A DNA stretch of 64,000 bases from Posidonia oceanica (GCA_037176725.1 JAZBRS010000037.1:11612001-11676000), one strand, 5' to 3'; numbered from the stretch's first letter, positions 45,774 to 57,690 are shown. The notes: generated by a model from the sequence alone, not told the origin. A program made the numbers and translations.

Positions 45774-45798
45774 CCCATGATATTCCTGGTATCATGGG
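45774..45798 (+). promoter_or_regulatory. Covarying hairpin 1 of P
   Basis: CCCATGATA and TATCATGGG form a perfect 9-bp stem with loop TTCCTGG. M1 has one compensated pair change and the same loop (16022-16046). It lies about 30 bp before the GATAAG array. Confidence 0.75.
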
Positions 45799-45828
45799 AT
45801 GATTCGCTCTCGCGAAACCCATTCATTT

Positions 45829-46033
45829 GCCGGCCGATAAGTCCGATATCTTATCATTCCTTCATCCCCTCTTTGCCGGCCGATAAGTCCGATATCTTAT
45901 CATTCTATTCTTTTATTCTTTTGCCGACCGATAAGTCCGATATCTTATCATCTTTTATTCATTTGCCGGCCGATAAGTCCGATATCTTATCACCCCTCTC
46001 CCTTTGCCGGCCGATAAGTCCGATATCTTATCA
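45829..46033 (+). repeat. GATAAG/CTTATC tandem array of P, 5 units
   Basis: Five units of GCCGGCCGATAAGTCCGATA followed by TCTTATC, with variable pyrimidine-rich linkers. It is the reverse-orientation equivalent of the 26-unit array in M1. Confidence 0.95.
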
Positions 46034-46297
46034 ATCTCTCTTTTTCTTATCAATATCAATCATCAATCAATCCCTCTTTTCCTTGTCAATATCGATCATC
46101 AATCAATCCCTCAGTCAATCAATCAATATCAATCATCAATCAATCCCTCTTTTTCTTATCAATATCAATCATCAATCAATCACTTAGTCAATCAATCAAT
46201 CCCTCTTTTTCTTATCAATATCAATCATCAATCAATCCCTCTTTTTCTTATCAATATCAATCATCAATCAATCACTCAATCAATCAATCACTGCTCT
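46034..46297 (+). repeat. ATCAATCAATC / TTTTTCTTATCAATATC simple repeat, P
   Basis: Simple-sequence block of ATCATCAATCAATCCCTC and TTTTTCTTATCAATATC units between the two arrays, as in M1. Confidence 0.92.
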
Positions 46298-46300
46298 TTC

Positions 46301-47028
46301 CAGTTGATAGGACCGTAAACTATCATCTTGGGCCGATCCCCGATCTGGCCCGTAGTTGTGTTATACGGCTGATATCCAGTAACTATCCCTCATGATTGCG
46401 CTTTCCAGTTGATAGGACTGTAAACTATCGCTCCCGGTTGATAGGTCCGTAAACTATCGCCTCCAGTTGATAGGCATGTAAACTATCGCTTCCGGTTGAT
46501 AGGACCGTAAACTATCGCTGCGCCAATCATGTTATACGGCAGATATCCAGTAACTATCCCTCGCAAATGCCCTTTCTGGTTGATAGGTCCGTAAACTATC
46601 GCTTCCGGTTGATAGGTCCGTAAACTATCGCCTCCAGTTGATAGGCCTGTAAACTATCGCTTCCGGTTGATAGGACCGTAAACTATCATTCCCTGGCATT
46701 TGCGTTATACGGCTAATAACCAGTAACTATCCCTCATGGTTTGTGCTTTCCGGTTGATAGGTCCGTAAACTATCGCTCCTGGTTGATAGGTCCATAAACT
46801 ATCGCTTCCAGTTGATAGGCCTGTAAACTATCGCTTCCGGTTGATAGGACCGTAAACTATCCCGCACAACCATGTTATACGGCTGATATCCAGCAACTAT
46901 CACTCACAACTGCCTCCGGTTGATAGGACCGTAAACTATCGCTTTCGTTTGATAGGTCCGTAAACTATCGCTTTCGGTTGATAGGTCCGTAAACTATCGC
47001 TCCCGGTTGATAGGACCGTAAACTATCC
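46301..47028 (+). repeat. 29-bp GATAG/CTATC higher-order array, P
   Basis: Units of GTTGATAGGTCCGTAAACTA followed by TCGCTTCCG. The GTTATACGGCTGATATCCAG module starts at 46360, 46531, 46704 and 46874, spacings of 171, 173 and 170 bp, so the higher-order period is regular here. Confidence 0.95.
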
Positions 47029-47570
47029 GGCCGATAAGCCCGACATCTTATCACCCTCTTCGCGCGACCTTGTCCCAGGAAGGCAAAGTCCCGCATCCCC
47101 TCGCGATAGGAGAGCCATCCCCTCTCCCCTCGCGCTTCTTTTGCTAGCTTGCTCCCCAGGCAGGGACAAGCTGCACTTTTCTTTCTCGCCTTGTCGTGCA
47201 AGTTTGGCCTACCTGCCAAATCTTTGCGCCAGATCGTGCCTTTCTTTTGGCATTTCTTTCGCATCATCTCCGCACCTTCTTTGCTAGCATTGCATACCAG
47301 TCTAACATCATCGGTATCATCTGCACCGCATCAGCATTCTAACTGCACTAACTTTTGTACTAACGTTTGCATTGCATTTGCATTAGCATGCATTGCATAC
47401 TTTGCATCTCATCCATCTGCACATGCATTTTGCATCGCGGCAACGGGCTAAGATTTTCGGTGCATCCGCCGAATAAGTAGCTCACGCCCATAACAAACCT
47501 CTGCTCCCGTCGGTCAGATGGGGTGTCTTGTCAACCCTGAGCAGCGGCCTCGCTTCGCTTGACCTTGCTT
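47029..47570. other. 3' untranslated end of P, no gene
   Basis: GC-rich sequence conserved with 13264-13810 of M1, including TGCATTGCATTTGCATTAGC-like words. I see nothing coding. Confidence 0.7.
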
Positions 47571-47583
47571 AGGGAGGGGCATC
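47571..47583 (+). promoter_or_regulatory. Polypurine tract of P
   Basis: AGGGAGGGGCATC directly before the 3' LTR; the plus-strand primer in reverse transcription. Confidence 0.88.
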
Positions 47584-50500
47584 TGTTGACACCCCATTTT
47601 GACAGGCATGAATCAATTGAGATCATCTGGTGACTTCTGGATCCAAACCTAGGTCAAAACTACACAATCCTTTTCATCTTACCCTTCAAAACAAGCCTAA
47701 ACTTGACCTAAGCTTACACCCCTGTTCCTAGCCCAAAACTTACCCAAAAACCATAGGAAAACCCATCAACCTCTACTTAGCAAACCTACCCAAACGCTTA
47801 GAAACTTCCAACCCAAAACCACTCCCAAAAACCCTAGAAAACCTAGGTAAAACTACCCTTTTTTTACACCTTAAAACCCTTCCAAAACTTTCTCAAAACA
47901 AAGCCAAAGCCCTAGGACCAACACTAGAGACCCTAGGCTACACATTCCCCAAATTTCGCCCCTTTTCAAAACCTTTAAACCCTCTATTTACTCAAATTAT
48001 CCTTTTCTCTCTCTTGGATTATTCTTTTCTCTCTCCTCTCTCTCTCCTGATTATCCTCCTTCTTTTCCCCCTTCTCTCTCTTTTTCTTGCCTGGCTGTGG
48101 GCCCCCTTTGTGCTTCCATCTGCTCTCAATCTTATTCCTATTTTTATCTTATTTTTAGCATTTTCTTTGACCTTCAAAATTATTTTCTTTCAAACCCCTC
48201 TCTTTCCTCTTTATTCCTCCATTTCTCCCTTTTCCTCTTCCTTTTCCTTTTCTTTTCCTTTCCTTTACTAAATCCCTAAAAAAAATCCTTAAAAACCTCT
48301 AAAACTCTAAAACAAAAGGAAAACAAACCAAAACCCTAAGAAAAATAATTAAAAACATTAAACAAACAATTAAAAAACCTAAACCCAACTAAATCTAGCT
48401 AAAATGGAAAATCAAGAATGCAACTTAAAAAATGCAAAACAAACAAAAGGAAAATGCTGTAAAATCAGGGAAAAAACCAAAATGTAATCAAAACAAGTGA
48501 AACTATAATCCTATTAGAAAAGCAGTTAAGAAAACAAATCCTAAAAGAAAGAAAACACTTAAGAAATGCTAAGGTTAGTAATTAAGGAAAAACTTAAACT
48601 TAACAATTCTAAAGGAGAAAAATCGAAAACTTAATTAAAAAAATAAAAACAAACAATCAAAATCTAAAAACACTTAACTAAAAACTTAACAAGAAAGAGC
48701 TTAACAAACAAAAATCAAAAAACAAATCGAAGAAGACTTAAGAAAGAAAGACTAAAATCCAAAAATCTAAAACCCACTCTAATTAATTTGAAAACAAACT
48801 TTAAAAAAAAATCCTAATTAACATCCCAAGTACTTAACAAGAAAAACATAATTAAAAAACAACTTAAAAGACTTAACAAACATTTAATCAAAATCAAAAG
48901 CAAATCAAAATAAACAAAACCCTAAAAACCCTAATCAAAACTAAAATCTCTCTAAACCTAATTAATTAACCAAAAACAATCGTTAAAAAGCGTAATCAAA
49001 GTCCCAATTTAAAACACAATCACTCTAAAAACTTTTTCTATTTTTATTTTATGTTTATCAATTTTATTTCTTTCTTCTTTTTCTTCCTCTTCCCTTTCCT
49101 TCCTTTCCACCCTTTCTTTCTATTCTTTTTCCTTCTTTTCTCCTGCTGGGCCCAGTCCGGCCCGTCTCCCCTCCTTCCTTCTTTTCTTTCTTTCTTTTTC
49201 TTTTCTTCCACGCGGCCCGGCCCATGGTCGCCTTCTCCCTCCTTCTTCTGCTTCTTCTTCTTCTTCCTCCACGGTTTTTCTCCCGCCAGCCGACTCCCTC
49301 CACCGCTTCAAAATTCAACTTCTCTTCTTCCCTCTCGATCCCATCAGCTGCAGCGCCTGGCCTCCTCTCTCGCGTCTCAGCGGCATCTCCGGGGCATTAA
49401 TTGCCAGTCGCCTCGGCTGTCCTTCCCTCTACAGCCGCTGCCTCCCGCCGGTGGCAATTCAAAAACCACCGCGCGTCTCAGTCTTCAGCAGCCGATAAAA
49501 GCCAACACTTCATTCCCTCCTCTTCGCCTTTTTTCGTCGTCCGAGGGAAAGAGAGGATTCAGAGTCCAGAGAGCCACCCAGAATCCCCTCCTCTTCCACT
49601 GAAATCAAGCCTTCTTCCTCCTTCATTTTCATCCCAACCAGAGCACCCAACTCCCTTCAAACCACCTCCAATTTTCGTCCCCAAATCCACCCAGTCCACC
49701 ACCGTTACAGCCCTCCATTCAGCAGCCACTTCCAACCTAAGACCACCCCTCAGTTCCTCAAAACCCAAAACAGAACCCATCACCTCCACCTTCCAGAATT
49801 CCCTCCTGTTTCGTCCCCAGAATTCCTCCAAACTCCAGCATCCAACTCGCCTGAACTCCACTTTCCAGAACCCCCAAGCCATCAGCCTGACAACTCTCTA
49901 CAGGCCAAGACCTCCACAACAAACACCTGTGACCTTTCTCTGCCAGAAAATCACCCCACCTGCAAACTCCACCTACAGACCCCCACGACCCAACCTAAAC
50001 CCTTCCACACCATCACCTAACCTCCAGAAGTTCACCTGCAGCTCCCATTTGGCCTGAGGAGCAGTGAACACCTCCCCCCACCTCAGACGATTTCTGCAAC
50101 ACCCAAAAATCTGATTCCTTCCGCCGGTCGTCGAAGTTGCACTCCGAGCGTCCAGGAAGCATCGGAGGACTCCACGGAACTGATTCCAATCTTCGCGGGC
50201 CGTCGACAACGTCCGCAGCTGCCAGACGAGCTTCGCCGGCACCTACAAAGGCAGCCCACGTCGGGGGGACGCTCCAGCCAGCAAATCAGGTCTTTTTCTT
50301 CGCCAGTAGATTAGTCTCCCTCCTCTCTTACTTTTCCGCCTATTAGACTAGGGTCTCTCTCTCCTGCGCCGAGTCAACTCCGGGTCAACTCCGTCTTCTC
50401 CGGCGAGCTTCGAGCTCGTCTCGCCGCTCCGGTCTGCAGAACGTTCCTCCAACTGGCGCCCCAGCTCCGCACGGACCCCAGAAGCAAGCCCCTGCCATCA

Positions 50501-53500
50501 GATCTCGCCAACGCTACGCTGATCGACCGGTCTGCCTCCGAGCAGGTCTGCAGACCTCCGGCGTCTCCTCCGACCTGCTCCAGGCAGCGTCGCTGCTCGT
50601 CGACGCTGCTCCGGCCTCTGTCAAGCCCTGGTGAAGCTCGCCCGCCGGACTACGCCTCGCCAGCACCCCCTGCTTCCCCTGTCGGCCACTGGTAGCAACT
50701 GCTACAGTGGTCGACGCTCTGTGCAACACTGTGCTTTTATTTTTTTGTTAACTATGCTATTTTACCATATATTGCATTATGGGTCTCTGTTTTCGCTTTA
50801 TTACACTCAGGTCCTTCATCTGTTTAAATCCATTTAATTCTGAATTAAAATCATATGAAATTGCATGAAAAATTCATATAATTGGCTAATTACATGTCAG
50901 TCCTTTTACTGTGCTTTCCTTCAGTAATTAATTTGATTCTGGAACTCCAATTTTTCATTATTGCATGTTAGTCCTGCCATCATTCATCTGATTTAATGTT
51001 TTATTTTTACCTTAGTAAATTGCAAATTTAATCCCTGTTGTTTTCCTTATTTCCAATTTAGTCCTCTGATCTGTTAACTTAGGCTTTTATTTTTCAATTT
51101 TTCTTACTGCATTGCATCTTGTCCCTCATATTTTCTGATTTTTGCATGTAGGTCCTTCTTCAATGCATAGCATACATTTAAATGCATATTTTGCTTATAA
51201 AATTGCATTTTTGACCCTGCATGATTTGAAAATTGCATATTAGCCCTCTGCCTGTCATTTAAATGCATATTTTGCTTATAAAAGTGCATTTTTGACCCTG
51301 CATGTTTTAAAAATTGCACATAGGTCCTCTGCATGCACAGCATACATTTAAATGCATAGTTTGCTTAAAAAATTGCATATAGACCCCTGTTTGCATTCCC
51401 AGACCCACTTAGACCCCTGTTTTGCTTGCAAAATTGCATTTTGGACCCTGTTGATTTCAAAATTGCATGTTAACCTCCCATATGATTTCAAAACTTGTCC
51501 TGATGCATGTCTATCTTGGAAAATTACATTTTGAATCCTGCATTTTGTAAAAGTGCATTCAGACCCTCCTTTTTTCAAAAACTTTGCACAAAAGCCCCAA
51601 ACTCTTCAAAATCTTTGCATTTAGACCCCTATCCTTTCAAAATTGCATTTAAGTCCCCAATTTTCTGAAAAATCACCCCTAAGTTTTTTTGCATTCATGC
51701 ATTCTTGCATTTGGCATCCTTTGCACACACTTAAACACTCCTAGCTCCCATTCGCATGGGAGGACCTGTTTGCACGCCCCTAGGACCTCCTTTACACCTA
51801 GATCTATTCTTCTCCCCTGTTCTGGCCCCTTTGCTTTGAAGCTAGGATATCTTCCGATCCGACCGTTGGATTTTCTCAACTAAGCTACCTGGACGACCCC
51901 GGCGGAGCGCTCTTCAGCATGGACCAAGCAGATCTCAGATCAGGCTTCAAATTTCCCAGGTACGTCCTTCTAAACCCCTGCACAGCACTCATTTGCATAC
52001 TATTTGCATTGCATGCATCGTTTCCGCTTTCTGTTTTCTCAAACATGTAGAATAGGACTTCCTCTTCTTATCTATCAATTTTGCTCCCCTTTTTCGCGTA
52101 TTCCCAAGTGTTTTGTGTTGCGTTTTCCCTGGATTCACCACTAATTACGACTTTCTTCCCCCTTTTCCACGATCTGATTGCACCGCGAGCTTTGGGCAGC
52201 GTGCGAGACACATCGTGGGGCGGTTTAGTGGGAAACAGTCACAAAATAGTGGTAATCCCCCCACTTACTTATTCTCCCCATTGTAGGTCTTCACACCTAC
52301 TCTGCATGGCCCTTAAACAGTGTCTGTTCTCACACACGCACTGTTTGCTTCTCCTTTCGCTTCTCTTGTCCTCTCTCCATGCATTTGCATCTGCATGGTT
52401 TTACCGATGTTTTATTTCGCCATCTTTGGCACCGTTTTGCGTGCCCGCTTCGCTTTTGGCACCGTTTTGCGTGCCCGCTTTGCTTTTGGCACCGTTTCGC
52501 GTGTCCGCTTCGTTTTTGGCATCGTTTTACGTGCCCGCTTTGTTTTTGGCACCGTTTTGCGTGCCCGCTTTGTTTTTGGCACCGTTTCGCGTGCCCGCTT
52601 CGTTTTTGGCACCGTTTCGCGTGCCCGCTTCGTTTTTGGCACCGTTTCGCGTGCCCGCTTCGTTTTTGGCACCGTTTCGCATGCCCACTTCGCTCTTGGC
52701 ACCGTTTTGCGTGCCCGCTTCGCTTTTGTACCGTTTCGCGTGCCCGCTTCGCTTTTGGCACCGTTTCGCGTGCCCGCTTTGTTTTTGGCACCGTTTCGCG
52801 TGCCTGCTTCTTTTTTGGCACCGCTTTGCGTGCCAGCTTTGTTTTGGCACCGTTTTGCGTGCCCGCTCTGTTTTTGGCACCGTTTCGCGTGCCCGCTTCG
52901 TTTTTGGCACCGTTTTGCGTGTCCGCTTTGTTTTTGGTGCCGTTCTGCGCCCGCTTCGCTTTTGGCACCGTTTTGCGTGCCCGCTTTGTCTTTTGCACCG
53001 TTTTGCGTGCCGCTTCGCTTTCTCGCACTGTTTTGCATGCCGATCTCATTTTCTTGCACCGTTTCGCGTGCCATCCTCATTTCTCGCATTGTTTCGTGTG
53101 TTTTACGCCGTTTTCTCTTGCATGTCGCCTGTACTGCTTGGTCTTATCGTCGTTTTGCTTTTTCGCTTGCATTTGCATATAGGACAGTGATGCTTACTGC
53201 CTGGAGTTCTCACGAGCCAGGTCTCGCCCGGTTTGGAACACAGACAGCGCTGCTGAACATTTAGACTGCACGTTTACTTTCCTTGCATTGCATCCCACCA
53301 CTTAGAGCACACCTATGAGCATTCATTCAGGCATTCATTGGCATTTAGGCATTCAAACCTGCATTCCCCTGCATATGCGAGCGTAAGCCTAGAAAGACCG
53401 ATTCTCGGGCGTGTCGGGGGTGCCTAACACCTTCCCCGCACGTAACAGGAGTCCTTGCCCAGTCTTTTGGCCTGCAATGACCATATCGCCCTTATCCTAG

Positions 53501-53765
53501 GCATGAGTCATCTCATTTGCATGCAGTTGCATTTGTTTTCCTTTGCATTGCTTTGCTTTGCATTTCTTGCTTGATTTTGCGTGTCAATTCACGCATTTCC
53601 CTCGGTTTTCCTTGTCTCCCGATAATAGACACGGTGGCGACTCTAAATTGTCTTATCTTCTTCTTTTCTTATCTTTTCTCCTCTATTTTAAGTATTTTCG
53701 AGTTGAGCCCTCCTCCACGGACATCGCCGCTAATAGTAAGCCTGATTCTGATTGGGATTACTACA
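47584..53765 (+). repeat. 3' LTR of P, 6,182 bp
   Basis: TGTTGACACC ... ATTACTACA, followed by CATGG. It is nearly identical to the 5' LTR in block order and sequence. Differences include five substitutions in the first 60 bases, a CCG insertion before the TATA-like box (49494) and rearranged units in the minisatellite (about 52427-53105). The mini-exon ATG is at 51919 with its donor at 51960. The terminal TGTTGA agrees with LTRs A, C and L0, whereas the 5' LTR has TGTCGA. Confidence 0.96.
52427..53105 (+). repeat. 30-bp minisatellite in the P 3' LTR
   Basis: Same unit as in the 5' LTR, with a different order and number of variants, so this block changes faster than the rest of the LTR. Confidence 0.94.
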
Positions 53766-53770
53766 CATGG
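53766..53770. repeat. Target site duplication of P, right copy (CATGG)
   Basis: Identical to 26281-26285. Confidence 0.97.
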
Positions 53771-54247
53771 CATGTGCGAGTGTTTGTGAGCATAATAGTG
53801 AAGAAAAAGCATTCATCATGTCAAAAGGCATGTATACAGGACATGTGCGTGTGTAGTGGCATAGCAAATGTGTAAAAGAAAGCATTCATCATTCAAAAAG
53901 CATGCATTATTGCCAAACCAGTATGTAGACATGCATTGTATAGGAAATAAAGCAATAATAAGTAAGCAAGATAAGAAGAGTAAAGACAAGTAAGCTGTAA
54001 AGCAAATAAGTGCAGAAGCAAGGAAATAAGCAAGCAATCAAGCAACAGAGGCAAAGCAGAGCAAGACAGAGCACAAACCACGGTAAAGGAGGTGCAAAAC
54101 CTAAGCGGAGTAGCCACGAGGCGACTCGCTAGGAGTTTGCACAGAAAAGCGAGCAAAACAGGCAAAGAAGGCACAAAAGGCAGACAAAGGCAAGCAGAAC
54201 TGCGAAAGTGGTGAGCGAAAAGCCAAAAATGAAAGCCAGAGTCTAGC
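53766..54247 (-). other. M1 leader, PBS-proximal part
   Basis: Continuation of the M1 leader beyond P, homologous on the opposite strand to about 32515-33000 of P. It carries no ORF. Confidence 0.88.
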
Positions 54248-54265
54248 ATCCCAGCGGAGTCGCCA
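54248..54265 (-). promoter_or_regulatory. Primer-binding site of M1
   Basis: On the minus strand TGGCGACTCCGCTGGGAT, one base from LTR B. It marks LTR B as the 5' LTR of the gag-bearing half of M1. Confidence 0.85.
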
Positions 54266-54929
54266 CTGTAGTAATCCCAATCAGAATCAGGTTTACTATT
54301 AGCGGCTATGTCCGAGGAGGAGGGCTCAACTCGAAAACACTTAAAACAGAGGAGAAAAGATAAGAAAAGAAAGAGATAAGACAATTCAGAGTCGCTACCG
54401 TGTCTATTATCGGGAGACAAGGAAAACCGGGGAAATGCGTGAGTTAACACGCAAAACCAAGCAAAGAGTGCAATGCAAAGCAATGCGAAAGAAAACAAAT
54501 GCAAATGATATGACTCATGCCTAGGATAAGGGCAATATGATCATTGCGGGCCAAAAGACTGGGCAAGGACTCCTGTTACGTGCAGGGAAGGTGTTAGGCA
54601 CCCCCGACACGCCTGAGAATTGGTCTTTCTAGGCTTACGCTCGCATACGCAGGGAAATGCAGGTTTGAATGCCTAAATGCCAATGAATGCCTGAATAAAT
54701 GCTCATAGGTGTGCTCTAAGTGGTGGGATGCCATGCAGGAAAGTAAACATGCAGTCTAATTGCTCAGCAACGCTGTCTGTGTTCCGAACCGGGCGAAACC
54801 TGGCTCGTGAGAACTCCAGGCAGTAAGCATCACTGCCCTATATGCAAATGCGAGCGGAAAAGCAAAACGACGGTAAAACCAAGCAATGCAGGCGACATGC
54901 AAGAGAAAACGACGTAAAACACACGAAAT

Positions 54930-55395
54930 AATGCGAGAAACGAGAGCGACACACAAAATGGTGCAAGAAAACAAGACGGCATGCGAAACGGTGCGAGAAA
55001 ACAAAGTCAGCACGCAAAATGGTGCAAGAAACAAGAACAGCATGCAAAACGGTGCAGAAAACAAAGCGGCACGCGAACGGTGCGAGAAAACAAAGCGGGC
55101 ACGCAAAACGGTGCCAAAAACAAAGCGGGCACGCAAAACAGTGCCAAAAACAGAGCGGACACGCAAAACGATGCGAGAAAACAAAGTGGCATGCGAAACG
55201 GTGCAAGAAAACAAAACGGCACGCAAAACGATGTGAGAAACAAGAATGGCATGCAAAACGGTGCCAAAAGCAAAGCGAGCACGCAAAATGGTGCAAAAAC
55301 AAAGTAGGCACGCAAAACGGTGCCAAAAACATAGTGGGCACGCAAAACGGTGCCAAAAGCGAAGCGGGCACGCAAAATGGTGCCAAAGCAGGCGA
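54930..55395 (-). repeat. 30-bp minisatellite in LTR B
   Basis: The same minisatellite as in A and P, with around 15 imperfect units. The open frames on both strands here are a by-product. Confidence 0.93.
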
Positions 55396-55519
55396 AATAA
55401 AGCATCGATAAAGCCATGCAGATGCAAATGCTAAGAAAAAGAGCAGGAGAAGCAAAGGGGAGGTAAACAGCGCAAGTGTGAGAACGAGCGCCATTTAAAA
55501 ATCACGCAAAGTAGGTGTG

Positions 55520-55891
55520 AAGACTTACAAAAGGGAAGGGAAGCAAGTGGAAGGATTACCTCTGTTTTGTGACTGTTTCCTACCAAAATGTCCCACAATG
55601 TGTCTCGCACGCTGCCAAGAGCTCGCGATGCGATCGGATCGTGGAAAAGGGGGGAGAAAGTCACAATTAGTGGTGAATCCAGGGGAAACACAACACAAAG
55701 CACTGGGAGTACGTGAAATGAGGGAGCAGGGTTGATAGATAAGAAGAGGAAGTCCTATTCTACATGCTCGAGAAATCGGAAAGCAAAAACAATGCATGGA
55801 GTGCAAATGGTGTGCAAATGAATGCTGTGCAAGGGTTCAGGAGGACTTACCTTGGAAATCTGAAGCCTGATCTGAGATCTTCTTGGTCCAT
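55520..55891 (-). promoter_or_regulatory. Candidate mini-exon and intron in LTR B
   Basis: On the minus strand ATG (55891-55889) opens MDQEDLRSGFRFP, ending at CCAAG/GTAAGTCC, a consensus plant donor (GT at 55850-55849). A pyrimidine-rich stretch with TTTTGTAAG near 55525 could be the acceptor. Changes relative to P are A-to-E and K-to-R. Confidence 0.42.
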
Positions 55892-56843
55892 GCTGAAGAG
55901 TACTCTGCCGGGGTCGTCCAGGTAGCTTGATTGAGAAGATCCAACAGTCGGATTTGAAGATATCCCAGCTTCAAGGCAGAAGGGCCAGAACAGGGGAGAA
56001 GAATGGATCTAGGTGTATAGGAGGTCCTAGGGGTGTACACAACAGGTCCTCCCATGTAAATGGGAGCTAATGATGCTTAAGTGTGTGCAAGGAATGCCAA
56101 ATGCAAGAATGTATGAGTGCAATGCATGCAGAATGCAAGAAAAGGCTTAGGGATGATTTTTCAGAAAACTGGGACCTTATACGCAGATGGCGGCCGGAGG
56201 CGGTTTGGCGACCTGGCTGGTCTTTTGTAGAGGAAGACGGAGGCGGAAGGGGAGTTAGGGGCTACGGAGGCCAGCGGGTGTGGGCTGGGAAGCATCCCGG
56301 AGCTCAGGCGAGTGCTGCAGTGTCGTCACGGAGGCGTTGCGGTGGCGGAGGCGCTGGGACGACCTAGCGCTGACTTGCAGAGAAGGCGGAGGACGGAGGG
56401 AGACCTGGAGCGCACGGCGGAGCTTGCAAAGCATCGGAGTGGACTCTTGGAGTCTCGGCGGTGCTCTGGGGATGATCCGGACGAGGCGAGCTATCTGGGA
56501 GCGCAACGGAGACTCAGAGGCTCGCCGAAGAAGAAGCACAGTGCGCGGGCGGAGGAGCTGGGGAGCACGAAGGCGACGCTGTGGTCGTGCTCGAGGCACG
56601 CGCGACGCAGGGGAGGCTCCAGAGCCGCCGGCTGGTCTCTACAACTTTTGCAGAGGCTCCGGCGGAGCTCGGGGACAGAGAAGAGATGCTGCTGCCGCGG
56701 CAAGACACTAGAGCGAGCCGTGGAGGGGAGGAGGAGCTGCCAGGAGGCAACGGGGGCACGACGACGGCCTGGAACGTCGAATGGGCGCCGGCAAAGGCCT
56801 GCCGTCGCTGGGGAAGAGAAAGGAAGGGAAAGGAGGAAGGGCC

Positions 56844-57157
56844 TGGGCCCGGTTGTGAAAAAAAAAGAAGAAAAAATAAAAAAGAGGAAGAGAAGGAGGG
56901 ACGGAAGAGGAGAGGAAAGGAGTTCGGCTTGGGCCCGGAAAGGGAAAAAAGAGAGAAAAGAGTGGTGGTGGGCCTGAGGAGATGGTGGGCTAAATGGGAA
57001 AAGAGGAAAAGGAAAAAAGAAAAGGGAAAGGAGGGAAGAGAAGGAGGAAGAAAAGAAAGAAAGAAAGAGAAGGAAAGGAAGGTAAAGAAGGGGAGAAAAA
57101 TGAGAGAGAAATTGAGGGCATGGGATGGGCTTGCATGGAAGAGAGATGGAGTGGGCT
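56844..57157 (-). promoter_or_regulatory. Site II (TGGGCY) cluster in the LTR B U3
   Basis: TGGGCC or TGGGCT, as written on the plus strand, at 56844, 56930, 56969, 56986, 57126 and 57152. They lie in a purine-rich tract where P has two such sites. TCP transcription factors bind this element in plants. Confidence 0.45.
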
Positions 57158-57690
57158 TGGGTTTTGGGCAAAAGAGGGAGAAAATAAGGAGGAAAAAAGA
57201 AGAGAAATAGAGAAGGAAAGAAAGCAAGAGGGCAGGAAAGAAAAAAGGAGATAGAAATCAAATAAGATGGAATAAAATTAAATAAAAATAGAAACAAAAT
57301 AGAATGAAGGAAGGGGAAGGAGTGAGGAGGAGCCAGAGTGGGCAAGACCCACAGAGAGCAAGGAAGAAAGAGAGGAAAAGAAGGAGAAAGGGAAGAGATA
57401 GAGAGGAGAGAAAAAAGGATAATGAGGAGAGAGAAAAGGATAATAGCTTAGGCTTGGGTTTGCATGAAAGTGTCCTGTGCTAACCTAGGGTTTAATTGCT
57501 GACCTAGGTTTTAAGAGATGTTAACCTAGAATTTTTCTAGGATTTTAGGAGGGATTTACCTAGAGTTTTTTTAGGGTTTTTGGGAGTGCAAACCTAGAGT
57601 TTTTCTAGGATTTTTTGGGAGTGGTTTTGGAGGTCAAAATGGGTTTCAAAGAGAACCACCAAATTGGCATGTCAAAATGGGGTGTCTACA

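Larger units (their letters stand above)
26286..53765 (+). mobile_element. P: full-length 27,480-bp Tat-lineage retrotransposon
   Basis: 5' LTR 26286-32491, PBS, 1.3-kb leader, gag, protease, long linker, RT, RNase H, archaeal-type RNase H, integrase, extra ORF, hairpins, tandem arrays, PPT and 3' LTR 47584-53765. A perfect CATGG duplication flanks it. The two LTRs are nearly identical over most of their length, so insertion is recent compared with the divergence between elements here. The genes carry several stops and frameshifts, so P is not autonomous now. No intron is needed between protease and RT, unlike classical Ogre. I cannot assign it to a named family. Confidence 0.97.
8277..57690 (-). 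mobile_element. M1: composite Tat element (LTR A ... LTR B), split by P
   Basis: From right to left on the minus strand: LTR B, PBS, leader (interrupted by P at 26286-53765), gag, protease, linker, integrase, extra ORF, hairpins, tandem arrays, PPT and LTR A. RT, both RNases H and the integrase zinc finger are absent, with a clean junction at 20114-20116. The two LTRs differ in length (4,973 and 3,424 bp) and in U3 sequence. The outer flanks, GCTGG (8272-8276) and AAATG (57691-57695), are not a target duplication. The simplest reading is a fusion of two related elements rather than one insertion. Confidence 0.8.
54267..57690 (-). repeat. LTR B, 3,424 bp: 5' LTR of M1
   Basis: On the minus strand TGTAGACACCCC (57690) to ATTACTACA (54267). 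It has the conserved end, 30-bp minisatellite, mini-exon/intron block, GC-rich region and a purine tract with six TGGGCY motifs, then a short U3 start. It lacks most of the AT-rich word-repeat region and the long A-rich block of A and P, which makes it short. Its U3 is of another subfamily than LTR A, although the last 650 bp are nearly the same. Confidence 0.92.

Noticed and set aside
56280..57345. Long Arg/Lys- or Phe/Ser/Pro-rich ORFs in LTR B
   Set aside because: Low-complexity translation of the purine/pyrimidine tract and GC-rich U3; no conservation with equivalent parts of the other LTRs.
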